Of a stretch of DNA of 6,054 bases, positions 1-5,935 are shown piece by piece. Location of the stretch: contig JAMOAF010000916.1 in NCBI GenBank assembly GCA_023621895.1, forward strand, positions 1 through 6,054, in the 5' to 3' direction. A program made the position numbers and the translations under genes. This stretch comes from Planctomycetota bacterium (lineage in GTDB: Bacteria; Planctomycetota; Planctomycetia; Pirellulales; Thermoguttaceae). Positions within the stretch are counted from its first letter, which is position 1. Each line of letters starts with the position of its first letter. Under the pieces are notes generated by a model. It saw nothing but the letters and a program-made list of their open reading frames with translations. It did not search any database and was not told the DNA's origin.

Positions 1-1
1 G

Positions 2-118
2 CCCGCCGGTGAGACTGCCGCTCTCCGCCGGCTGGGCTACACCATCAGCACGGGGGGAAGCGCCAGTATGAGTGCCGTTGCGCGGGACAGCGGCGCGCTG
101 CGCAAAGCCTGGCGGTAG
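2..118 (+). CDS. 3' end of an upstream gene, possibly gamma-glutamyltransferase-like (partial)
   Basis: One frame is open from the window edge to a TAG stop at 116-118 and gives the last 38 residues of a protein. The other two forward frames stop at 10-12 and 67-69. The visible sequence contains LRRLGYTI, then GSASMSAVARDSGAL, then a short basic end KAWR. The layout (helix ending in a Gly-His or Gly-Tyr turn, a GS-x-x-x-a/i-x-x-D-x-G-x-L strand, then the terminus) resembles the end of the small subunit of gamma-glutamyltransferases (peptidase family T3). The usual closing G-A-x-D-P-R motif is missing, so the family is a guess. The stop lies 47 bases before the start of the next gene on the same strand, so the two could be cotranscribed. 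Coding status is fairly likely; the function is uncertain. Confidence 0.45.
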   Translation, partial: PAGETAALRRLGYTISTGGSASMSAVARDSGALRKAWR

Positions 119-155
119 TTCCTCCCGTGAGCCAACGCGTGCCAAAACCTGAAAA

Positions 156-160
156 AGGGA
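156..160 (+). promoter_or_regulatory. Ribosome binding site that sets the start of the propeller gene
   Basis: AGGGA lies five bases before the ATG at 166. The frame is open further upstream to a GTG at 127, but that codon has no purine-rich site before it. It would also put 13 polar residues in front of an otherwise ordinary signal peptide. The ATG at 166 is therefore preferred. Confidence 0.65.
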
Positions 161-165
161 ACGAC

Positions 166-1392
166 ATGATCAAGTACGACTGTTCACTGGTTGCCGCGTG
201 CCTCTTCTTGCTGGCGCCCGCCGTTGGATCGGCAGAGCACCCTTCGGCCGTGCCCAAGGTGACGAGCCTGGCCAACCCCGCCGGCGATCGCGTCGGCGAA
301 GCCCATGGACGTGTTCTCCGTGCGGCGTATCTGCCGTCCGAGAGTCGAGAGCAGGTCCAACGCGATGCCCGCAAGCATCGAGAAGCGCCGAATCCGCGTG
401 AGGGCAACGGAGAGCTGACCGGTGGGCCAATCTTTGAACAAGCCCTGCTCGACGAGTTGAAGAAGGTTCCGTACCGGATCGTCTTCGAGAGCCACCAGGG
501 CGAGAGTTGGGATTTGTTCCAGGTTCGCGCCGACGGCTCCGATCGGGTCAACCTCACGCGCACGCCGGAGGTGAACGAGCTCTACCCGCATGTATCCCAT
601 GACGGAACGAAGGTCTGCTTCGCCGTCGACGAGGGATTGGGGGCGGCGAAGACTCGCAACGTGTACTGCATGAACCTCGACGGCAGCGGCCGGCGGCTGG
701 TCGCCCGCAGCGCCCGCGATCCCTGCTGGGCAGCCGGCGACACGGGCATCATCTACCTGAAGAATGAGTTTGAAAAGCTCACGGTGATCGACTACGCCAC
801 CAGAGGCGTCTTCGTGCACGAGCTCGCTTCGGGGCGAGACCGGGCCCATCCCAATGCAGAGCTGGAGCACCTGTATTGCATCTGCTCGACGCCCGACGGC
901 AAGTGGTACTTGGCCACCGCTCACGCCGGCATGGGATTTGCGCATGCGATTCTTGCGATCGAGGCTGAAGGCAAAAGGGTTGTTGACCTGAAAATCCCCG
1001 GCTGTCGGCCGGACATCAGCCCCGATGGCAGGCGGGTCGCTTGGGCCTCGGGCGATTACTCGCTGGCCGTCGGCGACCTGGACTTCTCCGGTCCGGAGCC
1101 GCGTGTGCTCAATGCCCACGACATACTCACCAGCCCGCCGCCGATGAAGATCCAGCACGTCGACTGGTCGCCCGACGGCAAGTACGTGGCTTTCGGCCGC
1201 GGGCCATACAAGAAGGGGCTGGCGGAGCCGCCTTCACTCGTCGGTGTTCTTGCCCCCGGTTGGAACATCTGCGTGGCCGACGCCGGCGCGACGAACCGCT
1301 GGACCGCCATTACCACCGACGGCAAGAGCAACAAAGAGCCCGATTGGGCGCCGGTCGCCGTGGATCGGCATGGAATCGCCGGCGGCCCGTGA
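166..1392 (+). CDS. Secreted TolB/PD40-type beta-propeller protein
   Basis: The product is 408 residues. It starts with a Sec-type signal peptide: a lysine at residue 3, a hydrophobic core over about 7-20, and a likely cleavage after VGSA at 23. Residues 24-100 are polar and match no domain I recognise. From about 102 the sequence shows beta-propeller (TolB/PD40, WD40-like) repeats, recognised by the pattern s-x-DG-x-x-v/i-x-F/W. Clear copies are VSHDGTKVCF (143-152), DISPDGRRVAW (283-293) and VDWSPDGKYVAF (332-343). A blade with FQVRADGSDRVNLT sits at 118-131, and the last blade ends in DWAPV at 393-397. In PD40 proteins the propeller is a binding scaffold with no active site, so no enzyme activity is claimed. 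TolB itself is a Tol-Pal component, but the TolB N-terminal domain is absent and there are no tol genes nearby, so this is not TolB. The mature chain has seven cysteines, including CIC at 238-240. The gene may be cotranscribed with the gene ending at 118 and converges on the hydrolase-like gene. Confidence 0.85.
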   Translation: MIKYDCSLVAACLFLLAPAVGSAEHPSAVPKVTSLANPAGDRVGEAHGRVLRAAYLPSESREQVQRDARKHREAPNPREGNGELTGGPIFEQALLDELKKVPYRIVFESHQGESWDLFQVRADGSDRVNLTRTPEVNELYPHVSHDGTKVCFAVDEGLGAAKTRNVYCMNLDGSGRRLVARSARDPCWAAGDTGIIYLKNEFEKLTVIDYATRGVFVHELASGRDRAHPNAELEHLYCICSTPDGKWYLATAHAGMGFAHAILAIEAEGKRVVDLKIPGCRPDISPDGRRVAWASGDYSLAVGDLDFSGPEPRVLNAHDILTSPPPMKIQHVDWSPDGKYVAFGRGPYKKGLAEPPSLVGVLAPGWNICVADAGATNRWTAITTDGKSNKEPDWAPVAVDRHGIAGGP

Positions 1393-1412
1393 CCAACCTG
1401 CCACAAAGCGCG

Positions 1413-1430
1413 CGGTGGGCATCCCCGCCG
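1413..1430 (+). terminator. Weak hairpin between the convergent gene ends
   Basis: In RNA from the + strand, bases 1413-1419 (CGGTGGG) pair with 1424-1430 (CCCCGCCG region), giving seven pairs including one G-U and a four-base loop. The wobble becomes an A-C mismatch in the opposite transcript, so the stem suits the propeller gene better. No T-tract follows, so this is at best a non-canonical stop signal or 3' end stabiliser. It sits in the only 39 bases separating the two convergent genes. Confidence 0.25.
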
Positions 1431-1431
1431 G

Positions 1432-4095
1432 TCATCGCGGGAGCAACTTCACCTCCCAGGGCATGAACTGGACTCGCTGCGATCTTGCGCCGGAGCGGAG
1501 CGCCGCCTCCACCGGCACATCGGCGGCGTTCACGGCGATCACCGCCTCGCTGCCGTCCGGCGCGCGGAACGCGCCCACGCGCACGGCCGCGGCCGGTTCC
1601 ACGGCGGGCGGCGGGATTGCCGCGCCGAACTGTAGATAGGGACGACCCTCGCCATGGTAGAGCCGGACCCATTGCTCGTACAGGTCATGCTGCGGGGGCA
1701 GGCCGTCGCGGATGATCGGCCGGGCGACGCCCTGGGCGTCGACCTCAGCCACCTGGAAGTCGTCGACCCATACGCGGCACGGTCCCTCGACGTGGATCAT
1801 CACCCGCAACACCTCGGCCCCCTGGGCCGGCGCCACCACGTCTTCCGAGACTTCCCGCCAATCGCCCGGCTCCGGAAACGGGAGCCGCCAGGCGCCGAGG
1901 CTTTGGAGTTGCGGGGCGAGGGCCGCAATGTTGATCGCGGCCGGTTTCTCCAGCCGCTCGGTGCGGCACCAGGCGGATAGTCGATATTTTCCGCCGGCGC
2001 GCAAGCCTCCTTCGCCGATCGGCAGATTCCGCGAGACCTGCGTGATCTCTCCCGCCGAAGTGTTTTCCAGGCGCAGACTGCTTGCGCCCGAATGCCGGAT
2101 GCCGGGATCGCGCCGCGGCTGGCCGGAGAACTTCCGCTGCTGCCAACCCGCCACGTGCTCCCATCCGACCGGCACGTCGCCGATCCACTCCTCGAACCCG
2201 CCGTGGGCCGGAAACGCGTGCGGCTCCGCCGGCCAGTGCGGCACGAGGTGCGGCATCTGGCCGGTAACGATCAAGTGCGCCGTCATCTGGCGATTCTCGG
2301 CTTGCGGGTTGCTCTGGAAGAGCGGCACGAACTCGTGATACAGGTATCCGAACACCGACTCGGCTCGATGGTCCGGCGATTGGGACCTGCCGACGACTTC
2401 GTAATCGCGGTAGTCCTGGATGCCGACTTCTTGGAGAAACAATTCCTGGGGCTCCTCGTAACCGAGCACCATGTTCACCCCGGCCGCGCGGCAGGCGGCG
2501 AGCATCTCCGCCATCTGCTTGTGCGCGGCCTCGACGTCCCAGATTCCGATCCCCGCCGGGTGGCCGTGCCCGCTCGCCCGGCAATCGCCCCCGAAGCGCA
2601 TCCCCGCGCCGACCACCTGGTCGATTTGGAAGAGTTCGCCTCCTCGCCGGGCCAGCCCGACGGCGATCCCGGTGAGCCAGTCGCGCGACCACTGCTCGCC
2701 GCGGCAGAGCGTCGCCGCTTCGCCGCCGCGGTACCACGGCGGAGCGCTGAGCATGACCTTCCCGTCCTTGCCGATGATCGCGTGCGGCATGGCCTCGCGC
2801 TCGAACCCGGCCCGGTCTTCCCATTCGAACGACCCGTCCTCCCGCTTGCCGTAGCTGAGGCACCACTGGTAGCCCGAGGGCCAGAAGAAGGCGTGCCCTC
2901 CCGCGCGCCTCACCGCATCGATGCAGCGTTTCAAACCGTCTTCCGAAGGATAGGGTGGAAAGTACCGGGGCGGAACCCAGGTGGCGACGCCCTCCCAGCC
3001 CCAGAAGGTGACCACGAGCGGCACGCCCTCGAAATGCCTGGTCCAGTACTTTTCCAGCCACGCCTCGATGCGTTCGGGTTGCCCCAGCCATTCGCGCCCG
3101 AACCGCACCTGGGCCGGCCCCTGTTTAAGCCAACCCGGCAGATCGTCCCGTTCGGCCAGCCGCTTGGCGCACCACGGCTGCTTCAAGGCCCACGATTTAT
3201 AGATCGCCGCCGCGTCGCGCCAATCGGCCGCCGCTTCTGGCGCGGCGCGAAACACGCCGGCTACCACGGAAAACGCCAGGCGAAAAGGCTCTTTCAAATC
3301 GTGCCGCATCGGGTGGCGCCACCCCAAAACCAGGCCGCCGGCAGCCCGCTCCGCCGCCAGAATCTTGGGGTAGCCGGCCGGGTCTTCGCAATACGTCACC
3401 GCGCCGCCTTTCGGTCCGTAATAGCATCCGAATTGCGCCGCCAGGTTGCCGGGCTGCGTCCCCGCCGCGGATCGCCCGGGTTTCCACTGGTGCGGGCGCT
3501 CCAGCACGCCGCCCTTTGTCGTGCCGAGAACCAGCGCATCGCCCGCTCCGTCGCCCTCCAGCGGTGCAGCCAAAGGCAGCAGCGGATAATCCACGCGCTC
3601 GACGACTGCCCCCGATTCGCCCTCCACGGTGATGCGAAACCGGAAAAACCCGTCCGCACCGGATTCCACGGCACAGACCGCGGCCAGGTCCCGATTCCCA
3701 ATCCCCTCAAACCGCAACCGCACCCCGTCGCCCTCGATCCGCTTCACCGCCTGGGCATCGCGCGAGGACAGCCTCAGGGGCTCCACGGGATCGGCGCCGG
3801 GCGGGCTCACGACCAGGCGAAACAACTCTTGGCCCCCGCCGGCCAATTCCAATCCCGCTTCTGGATCCGCAAACCGCAGAAGCGCTCCGGTCGCCCCGTC
3901 CAGCCCCAAACAGGCGGCCCCACTGCGGACTTCGAGTACCTCGGCGGCGGCCGCCCCCCAGGTGGCGAGCACGGCGGCGGCGATCATGCCGATCTTGCCG
4001 CAGGTCCTCCGAAGCATCGCCCCGGGGTGCGTCTCGCCCAGGGAGAACCGGGAGGTTCGTTGTCTGGCCCGGTCGAGAGATCGTCGAGATTCCAT
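1432..4095 (-). CDS. Secreted glycoside-hydrolase-like protein, DUF6259-type barrel with nested carbohydrate-binding module
   Basis: The product is 887 residues from the ATG at 4095, which has a GGAGG site before it. It is probably exported: the N-terminus is long and arginine-rich, then comes a hydrophobic core at about 36-50 with cleavage after the alanine run near 51. Residues 52-290 look like a beta-sandwich of the mutarotase-like kind that precedes many hydrolase barrels. Next come DWRDAAAIYKSWALKQPWC (291-309) and a barrel-like region (about 318-623) with VTFWGWEG (362-369), FFWPSGYQW (403-411), FQIDQV (489-494), GHGHPAGIGIW (509-519) and GYEEPQE (545-551). This layout matches my recollection of DUF6259 proteins. 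Asp492 and Glu547/Glu548 are candidate catalytic acids; that is inference. Residues 631-783 form a CBM4/9-like galactose-binding module, from GGFEEW and PVGW through HSGASSLRLEN to WVDDFQV. Residues 790-887 return to a hydrolase-type end with WVRLYHGEGRPYLQFG. The likely role is cleavage or binding of a polysaccharide outside the cytoplasm. The substrate is unknown. Confidence 0.8.
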   Translation of the reverse strand: MESRRSLDRARQRTSRFSLGETHPGAMLRRTCGKIGMIAAAVLATWGAAAAEVLEVRSGAACLGLDGATGALLRFADPEAGLELAGGGQELFRLVVSPPGADPVEPLRLSSRDAQAVKRIEGDGVRLRFEGIGNRDLAAVCAVESGADGFFRFRITVEGESGAVVERVDYPLLPLAAPLEGDGAGDALVLGTTKGGVLERPHQWKPGRSAAGTQPGNLAAQFGCYYGPKGGAVTYCEDPAGYPKILAAERAAGGLVLGWRHPMRHDLKEPFRLAFSVVAGVFRAAPEAAADWRDAAAIYKSWALKQPWCAKRLAERDDLPGWLKQGPAQVRFGREWLGQPERIEAWLEKYWTRHFEGVPLVVTFWGWEGVATWVPPRYFPPYPSEDGLKRCIDAVRRAGGHAFFWPSGYQWCLSYGKREDGSFEWEDRAGFEREAMPHAIIGKDGKVMLSAPPWYRGGEAATLCRGEQWSRDWLTGIAVGLARRGGELFQIDQVVGAGMRFGGDCRASGHGHPAGIGIWDVEAAHKQMAEMLAACRAAGVNMVLGYEEPQELFLQEVGIQDYRDYEVVGRSQSPDHRAESVFGYLYHEFVPLFQSNPQAENRQMTAHLIVTGQMPHLVPHWPAEPHAFPAHGGFEEWIGDVPVGWEHVAGWQQRKFSGQPRRDPGIRHSGASSLRLENTSAGEITQVSRNLPIGEGGLRAGGKYRLSAWCRTERLEKPAAINIAALAPQLQSLGAWRLPFPEPGDWREVSEDVVAPAQGAEVLRVMIHVEGPCRVWVDDFQVAEVDAQGVARPIIRDGLPPQHDLYEQWVRLYHGEGRPYLQFGAAIPPPAVEPAAAVRVGAFRAPDGSEAVIAVNAADVPVEAALRSGARSQRVQFMPWEVKLLPR

Positions 4096-4105
4096 GTCAA
4101 AAAAA

Positions 4106-4110
4106 CCTCC
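4106..4110 (-). promoter_or_regulatory. Ribosome binding site that sets the start of the hydrolase-like gene
   Basis: Read on the minus strand, GGAGG is followed by seven Ts and GAC, then the ATG at 4095-4093, a spacing of ten bases, slightly long. The frame stays open upstream to a GTG at 4191, which would add 32 residues unlike a signal peptide. A second in-frame ATG at 4017 would give a shorter, more ordinary signal peptide but has no clear site before it. I saw no convincing -35/-10 pair for this gene. Confidence 0.65.
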
Positions 4111-4208
4111 AGTTTCTCTTTTCAGTTCGATCTGCAATAGGGACTGTTGGGCAAGGCCGGGCGGGCCCGATCTCATGGAGAGTCCTCGCACTTCTGGATT
4201 CTAAGGCA

Positions 4209-4256
4209 GCCCGGCCCGTCGATGCTACCCGTTCGCCGGGAGGGAACGGGCCGGGC
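4209..4256. repeat. GC-rich perfect inverted repeat with a competing inner hairpin
   Basis: Bases 4209-4219 (GCCCGGCCCGT) and 4246-4256 (ACGGGCCGGGC) are an exact 11-bp inverted repeat around a 26-base loop. A second stem, 4228-4234 (CCCGTTC) with 4244-4250 (GAACGGG), is exact over 7 bp and shares bases 4246-4250 with the first, so both cannot form together. It lies about 110 bases upstream of the hydrolase-like start and 190 bases beyond the GYF stop. No T-tract follows on either strand, so it is not a standard intrinsic terminator. It could be a leader structure or a 3' end barrier. Confidence 0.6.
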
Positions 4257-4267
4257 GCCATCCCGCC

Positions 4268-4445
4268 CTAAATGAGCTTGCGTGATTCCGGGAGGAATTC
4301 ATGAGAGCGTGATCGCCGCGTGGGCTTGCCCCGCGCGGCGCGCCTGCGCTGCGGCACAGCCCGTACGTAACGAAGCGCGGGGCAAGGCGCACGCGGCTAT
4401 CTGAACAGCAGCCGCTTTTTCCACGAATCACGCAGGTCGATTTAG
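4268..4445. repeat. Palindromic intergenic element, MITE-like or large extragenic palindrome
   Basis: Two pairs of inverted blocks are nested symmetrically. The outer blocks are 4268-4288 and 4425-4445. Both contain CTAAAT, five divergent bases, then TGCGTGATTC, so 17 of 21 positions agree. The inner blocks, 4315-4336 and 4375-4397, pair over 21 bp with one mismatch and one bulged base; each contains CTTGCCCCGCGC or its complement. The arms have almost equal lengths (69 and 71 bases), while the stretches between the blocks (4289-4314 and 4398-4424) no longer match well. The element has no convincing gene. The TAA stop of the GYF gene (4442-4444) lies inside the right outer block. Terminal inverted repeats plus an internal stem and no coding capacity fit a degenerate MITE or a large REP-like palindrome. 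No target-site duplication is obvious. A structured RNA is the alternative. Confidence 0.55.
4393..4420 (+). terminator. Rightward intrinsic terminator without an obvious gene
   Basis: GCGGCT (4393-4398) and AGCCGC (4410-4415) form an exact 6-bp stem with an 11-base loop, followed at once by TTTTT (4416-4420). This is a usable rho-independent terminator for + strand RNA only. No + strand gene lies upstream within the intergenic region; the nearest gene there is on the minus strand. It may end a small or antisense RNA, or block transcription entering the 3' end of the GYF gene. Its first arm overlaps the long stem of the palindromic element, so the two structures compete. Confidence 0.45.
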
Positions 4446-5596
4446 CGCCGGTAGCCGAGCCAGCGTTGGCACAATTCCGCCGCCAGGTGGAATCCGAGGA
4501 AGGTCAGGTAGCCGGCCACTGGCAGCGGAATCGCCAGGAGCAAAAGGCCGAGCGGCACGGCGGTCTCCCAGCCGAACCAGGCCGGATCGGGCTCGTCCGC
4601 CAGCCCCAGGTGCACGGCCGCATTGAGCGTCGCCAGCGACCCGAGGACAATCGCCGCGCCATGGGCCACGGCGCTCAGCCGCCAGGCGAGTTTGCCCAGG
4701 AAGGAGAGGATTGCGGCGGCCTCCTCGCCGGGGCTGGTGGGCAGGCCGACCTCGAGGCGCAAGCCCTTTGCATCCCACGCAACCACGGCCGCATACTGGC
4801 AGAAGACGAAGCCGAACACGGCGAGTGTCGCCGGCCAGGCTGCGCCGCTGGCCAGGGCAAACCCGGCAAGGCCCAACAGCGCCGCCAGTCCGAGCGTTGT
4901 GAACGTCCAAGCAAGACTGTCGAGCGGTGCGGTCGTGGAAATCCTGGCCCAAGCCGTCCGATCGAGTTGTTCCAGCGCCGGGTAGAGCCGCAAGGCGCCG
5001 AACTGGGAAATCAGCAGCGCCGCGGCGCCCAAAGCCGCAAGCGGGACGGCAACGGCGAGCTGGCCGGTCTTCGACCCGAAGGCCAGCGCCAGGGCAATCA
5101 GCGAAACCACGCCCAGGAATGATCCAACCTGGCCGCCAATTCGAAACAAGACGGTCGTCGAATACACGAAGTGCGCGTCGAACTGTTCGCGCGCCATGCT
5201 GGAAAGAACGTCGAGCGGATGGCGAATCGGCGCTGGCTCCACGTCCTCGAGCATGGTGTCGGCGCTCGGCCGCCGAGGCGTCGGAGCATGGGCAGAGCCA
5301 CCCATGGGCTCAAAAACCGGCGGCGCTCGGCGAACCGGCAGTTCCGTCGCCAACTTGGGAGCCGCCTGGGCGACCGCTTCGCCGCTCGCCGGCGTCTGGT
5401 TTCGGCCGGCAACCTCCGCCCGGTTGCCGAACAGCCCCTTGACCCGTCCGGCGGGAATCCACTCGCTCATCCCTTCGCGCCAGACGAGCGTTTCTTCGCG
5501 CAACTCGCCTTGCTCGGCGAATTGCCTGAGTTCAACCGGCGAGACCGGTCCGCACGGCTGATCGTCTTTTGCGTAGTACCACTCGATCTGGGACAT
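4442..5596 (-). CDS. GYF_2-domain polytopic membrane protein
   Basis: The product is 384 residues and starts MSQIEWYYAK. Residues 5-56 form a GYF_2 domain: WYYAKDDQPCGPVSPVELRQ, then GELREETLVWREGMSEWIPA and GLF. These are the family's conserved aromatic, GP and W-x-x-G-m-x-x-W positions. A proline- and alanine-rich linker follows (about 57-125). The rest is hydrophobic with about six membrane segments, near 154-173, 178-202, 228-249, 252-274, 303-330 and 343-375. Between the fourth and fifth is TSPGEEAAAILSFLGKLAWR (287-306), which I associate with planctomycete GYF membrane proteins. GYF domains bind proline-rich peptides in eukaryotes; the bacterial GYF_2 role is largely undefined. The domain probably faces the cytoplasm, as there is no signal peptide. 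The start fits the domain edge; the nearby AGG is a weak ribosome site. The stop codon lies inside the palindromic element. Confidence 0.8.
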   Translation of the reverse strand: MSQIEWYYAKDDQPCGPVSPVELRQFAEQGELREETLVWREGMSEWIPAGRVKGLFGNRAEVAGRNQTPASGEAVAQAAPKLATELPVRRAPPVFEPMGGSAHAPTPRRPSADTMLEDVEPAPIRHPLDVLSSMAREQFDAHFVYSTTVLFRIGGQVGSFLGVVSLIALALAFGSKTGQLAVAVPLAALGAAALLISQFGALRLYPALEQLDRTAWARISTTAPLDSLAWTFTTLGLAALLGLAGFALASGAAWPATLAVFGFVFCQYAAVVAWDAKGLRLEVGLPTSPGEEAAAILSFLGKLAWRLSAVAHGAAIVLGSLATLNAAVHLGLADEPDPAWFGWETAVPLGLLLLAIPLPVAGYLTFLGFHLAAELCQRWLGYRR

Positions 5597-5864
5597 GAGC
5601 CTGCCGGTCGCCAGGAGATATGAAGGAAATCGGCCACCTTCTTAATCGTGCAGTTGGATTTCAAGAAATGCAAGCCTTCGGCTGTGCTTTGCCGGCGGCA
5701 ACGCCTTTGACAGGTTATAGTTATGGAAATCGTGCCGCCCAGGGCAAGCCGTTGTGCTGGCCCATCGGCGCGGCCTTTTGCGAGGATGCCGCCGCGAGGC
5801 AATCGCGTGGCTGCCAGCTCGGGACCGGCCGCGTCGCGGGCCCTCGCCGCCGAAGAGTCGACTG
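5597..5864. other. Intergenic region upstream of the GYF gene, no gene seen
   Basis: I see no convincing gene or RNA gene here. An 82-codon rightward frame from 5620 has a purine run only two bases before its ATG and no recognisable product. Two small symmetric sites occur: ATTTC-AA-GAAAT at 5658-5669 (5-bp arms) and TTGCC-GGC-GGCAA at 5689-5701. A minus-strand TATAAC at 5719-5714 could be a -10 box for the GYF gene with a 5' leader of about 110 bases, but no good -35 sits at the right distance. The GYF promoter is probably in this stretch but is not assigned. Confidence 0.4.
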
Positions 5865-5892
5865 TTGACTTCGCCCAGGAATGAACTAGAAT
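5865..5892 (+). promoter_or_regulatory. Sigma70-like promoter pointing rightward
   Basis: TTGACT (5865-5870) is a five-of-six match to the -35 consensus. TAGAAT (5887-5892) is a five-of-six match to the -10 consensus, and the spacer is 16 bases. Transcription would start near 5899 and run to the window edge. It is divergent from the GYF gene and fits the partial rightward gene that begins near 5936. The local base composition drops below the GC-rich surroundings, as expected for a promoter. Confidence 0.55.
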
Positions 5893-5935
5893 CGGAGCCG
5901 AACAACAGAGACAGAGGTCGCCCGACACCCAAGTG

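Noticed and set aside
166..210. Lipoprotein signal (VAAC at residues 9-12) in the propeller protein
   Set aside because: The hydrophobic stretch before that cysteine is too short and continues past it; the ordinary cleavage site after VGSA fits better.
184..1158. A 324-codon minus-strand frame opposite the propeller gene
   Set aside because: The + strand frame has a ribosome site, a signal peptide and repeated propeller motifs; the minus frame has none of these.
1745..3091. A 448-codon minus-strand frame inside the hydrolase-like gene
   Set aside because: It is an out-of-frame shadow, arginine-rich and without recognisable motifs, while the main frame keeps continuous domain motifs across the region.
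2092..4140. A 682-codon rightward frame fully antisense to the hydrolase-like gene
   Set aside because: High GC at third positions keeps antisense frames open. The translation is arginine/proline/histidine-rich with no domain, and the opposite strand has a clear secreted hydrolase with a ribosome site.
4225..4431. A 68-codon minus-strand frame in the intergenic region
   Set aside because: It lies almost wholly inside the palindromic element and the neighbouring hairpin, is arginine/serine-rich and has no ribosome site.
5707..5730. TTGACA at 5707-5712 as a rightward promoter
   Set aside because: The hexamer is a perfect -35, but no -10-like sequence sits 16-18 bases downstream; the position is occupied by TCGTGC.
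5620..5868. An 82-codon rightward frame upstream of the GYF gene
   Set aside because: The AGGAG is only two bases from the ATG, the product matches nothing I know, and the composition is that of non-coding sequence.
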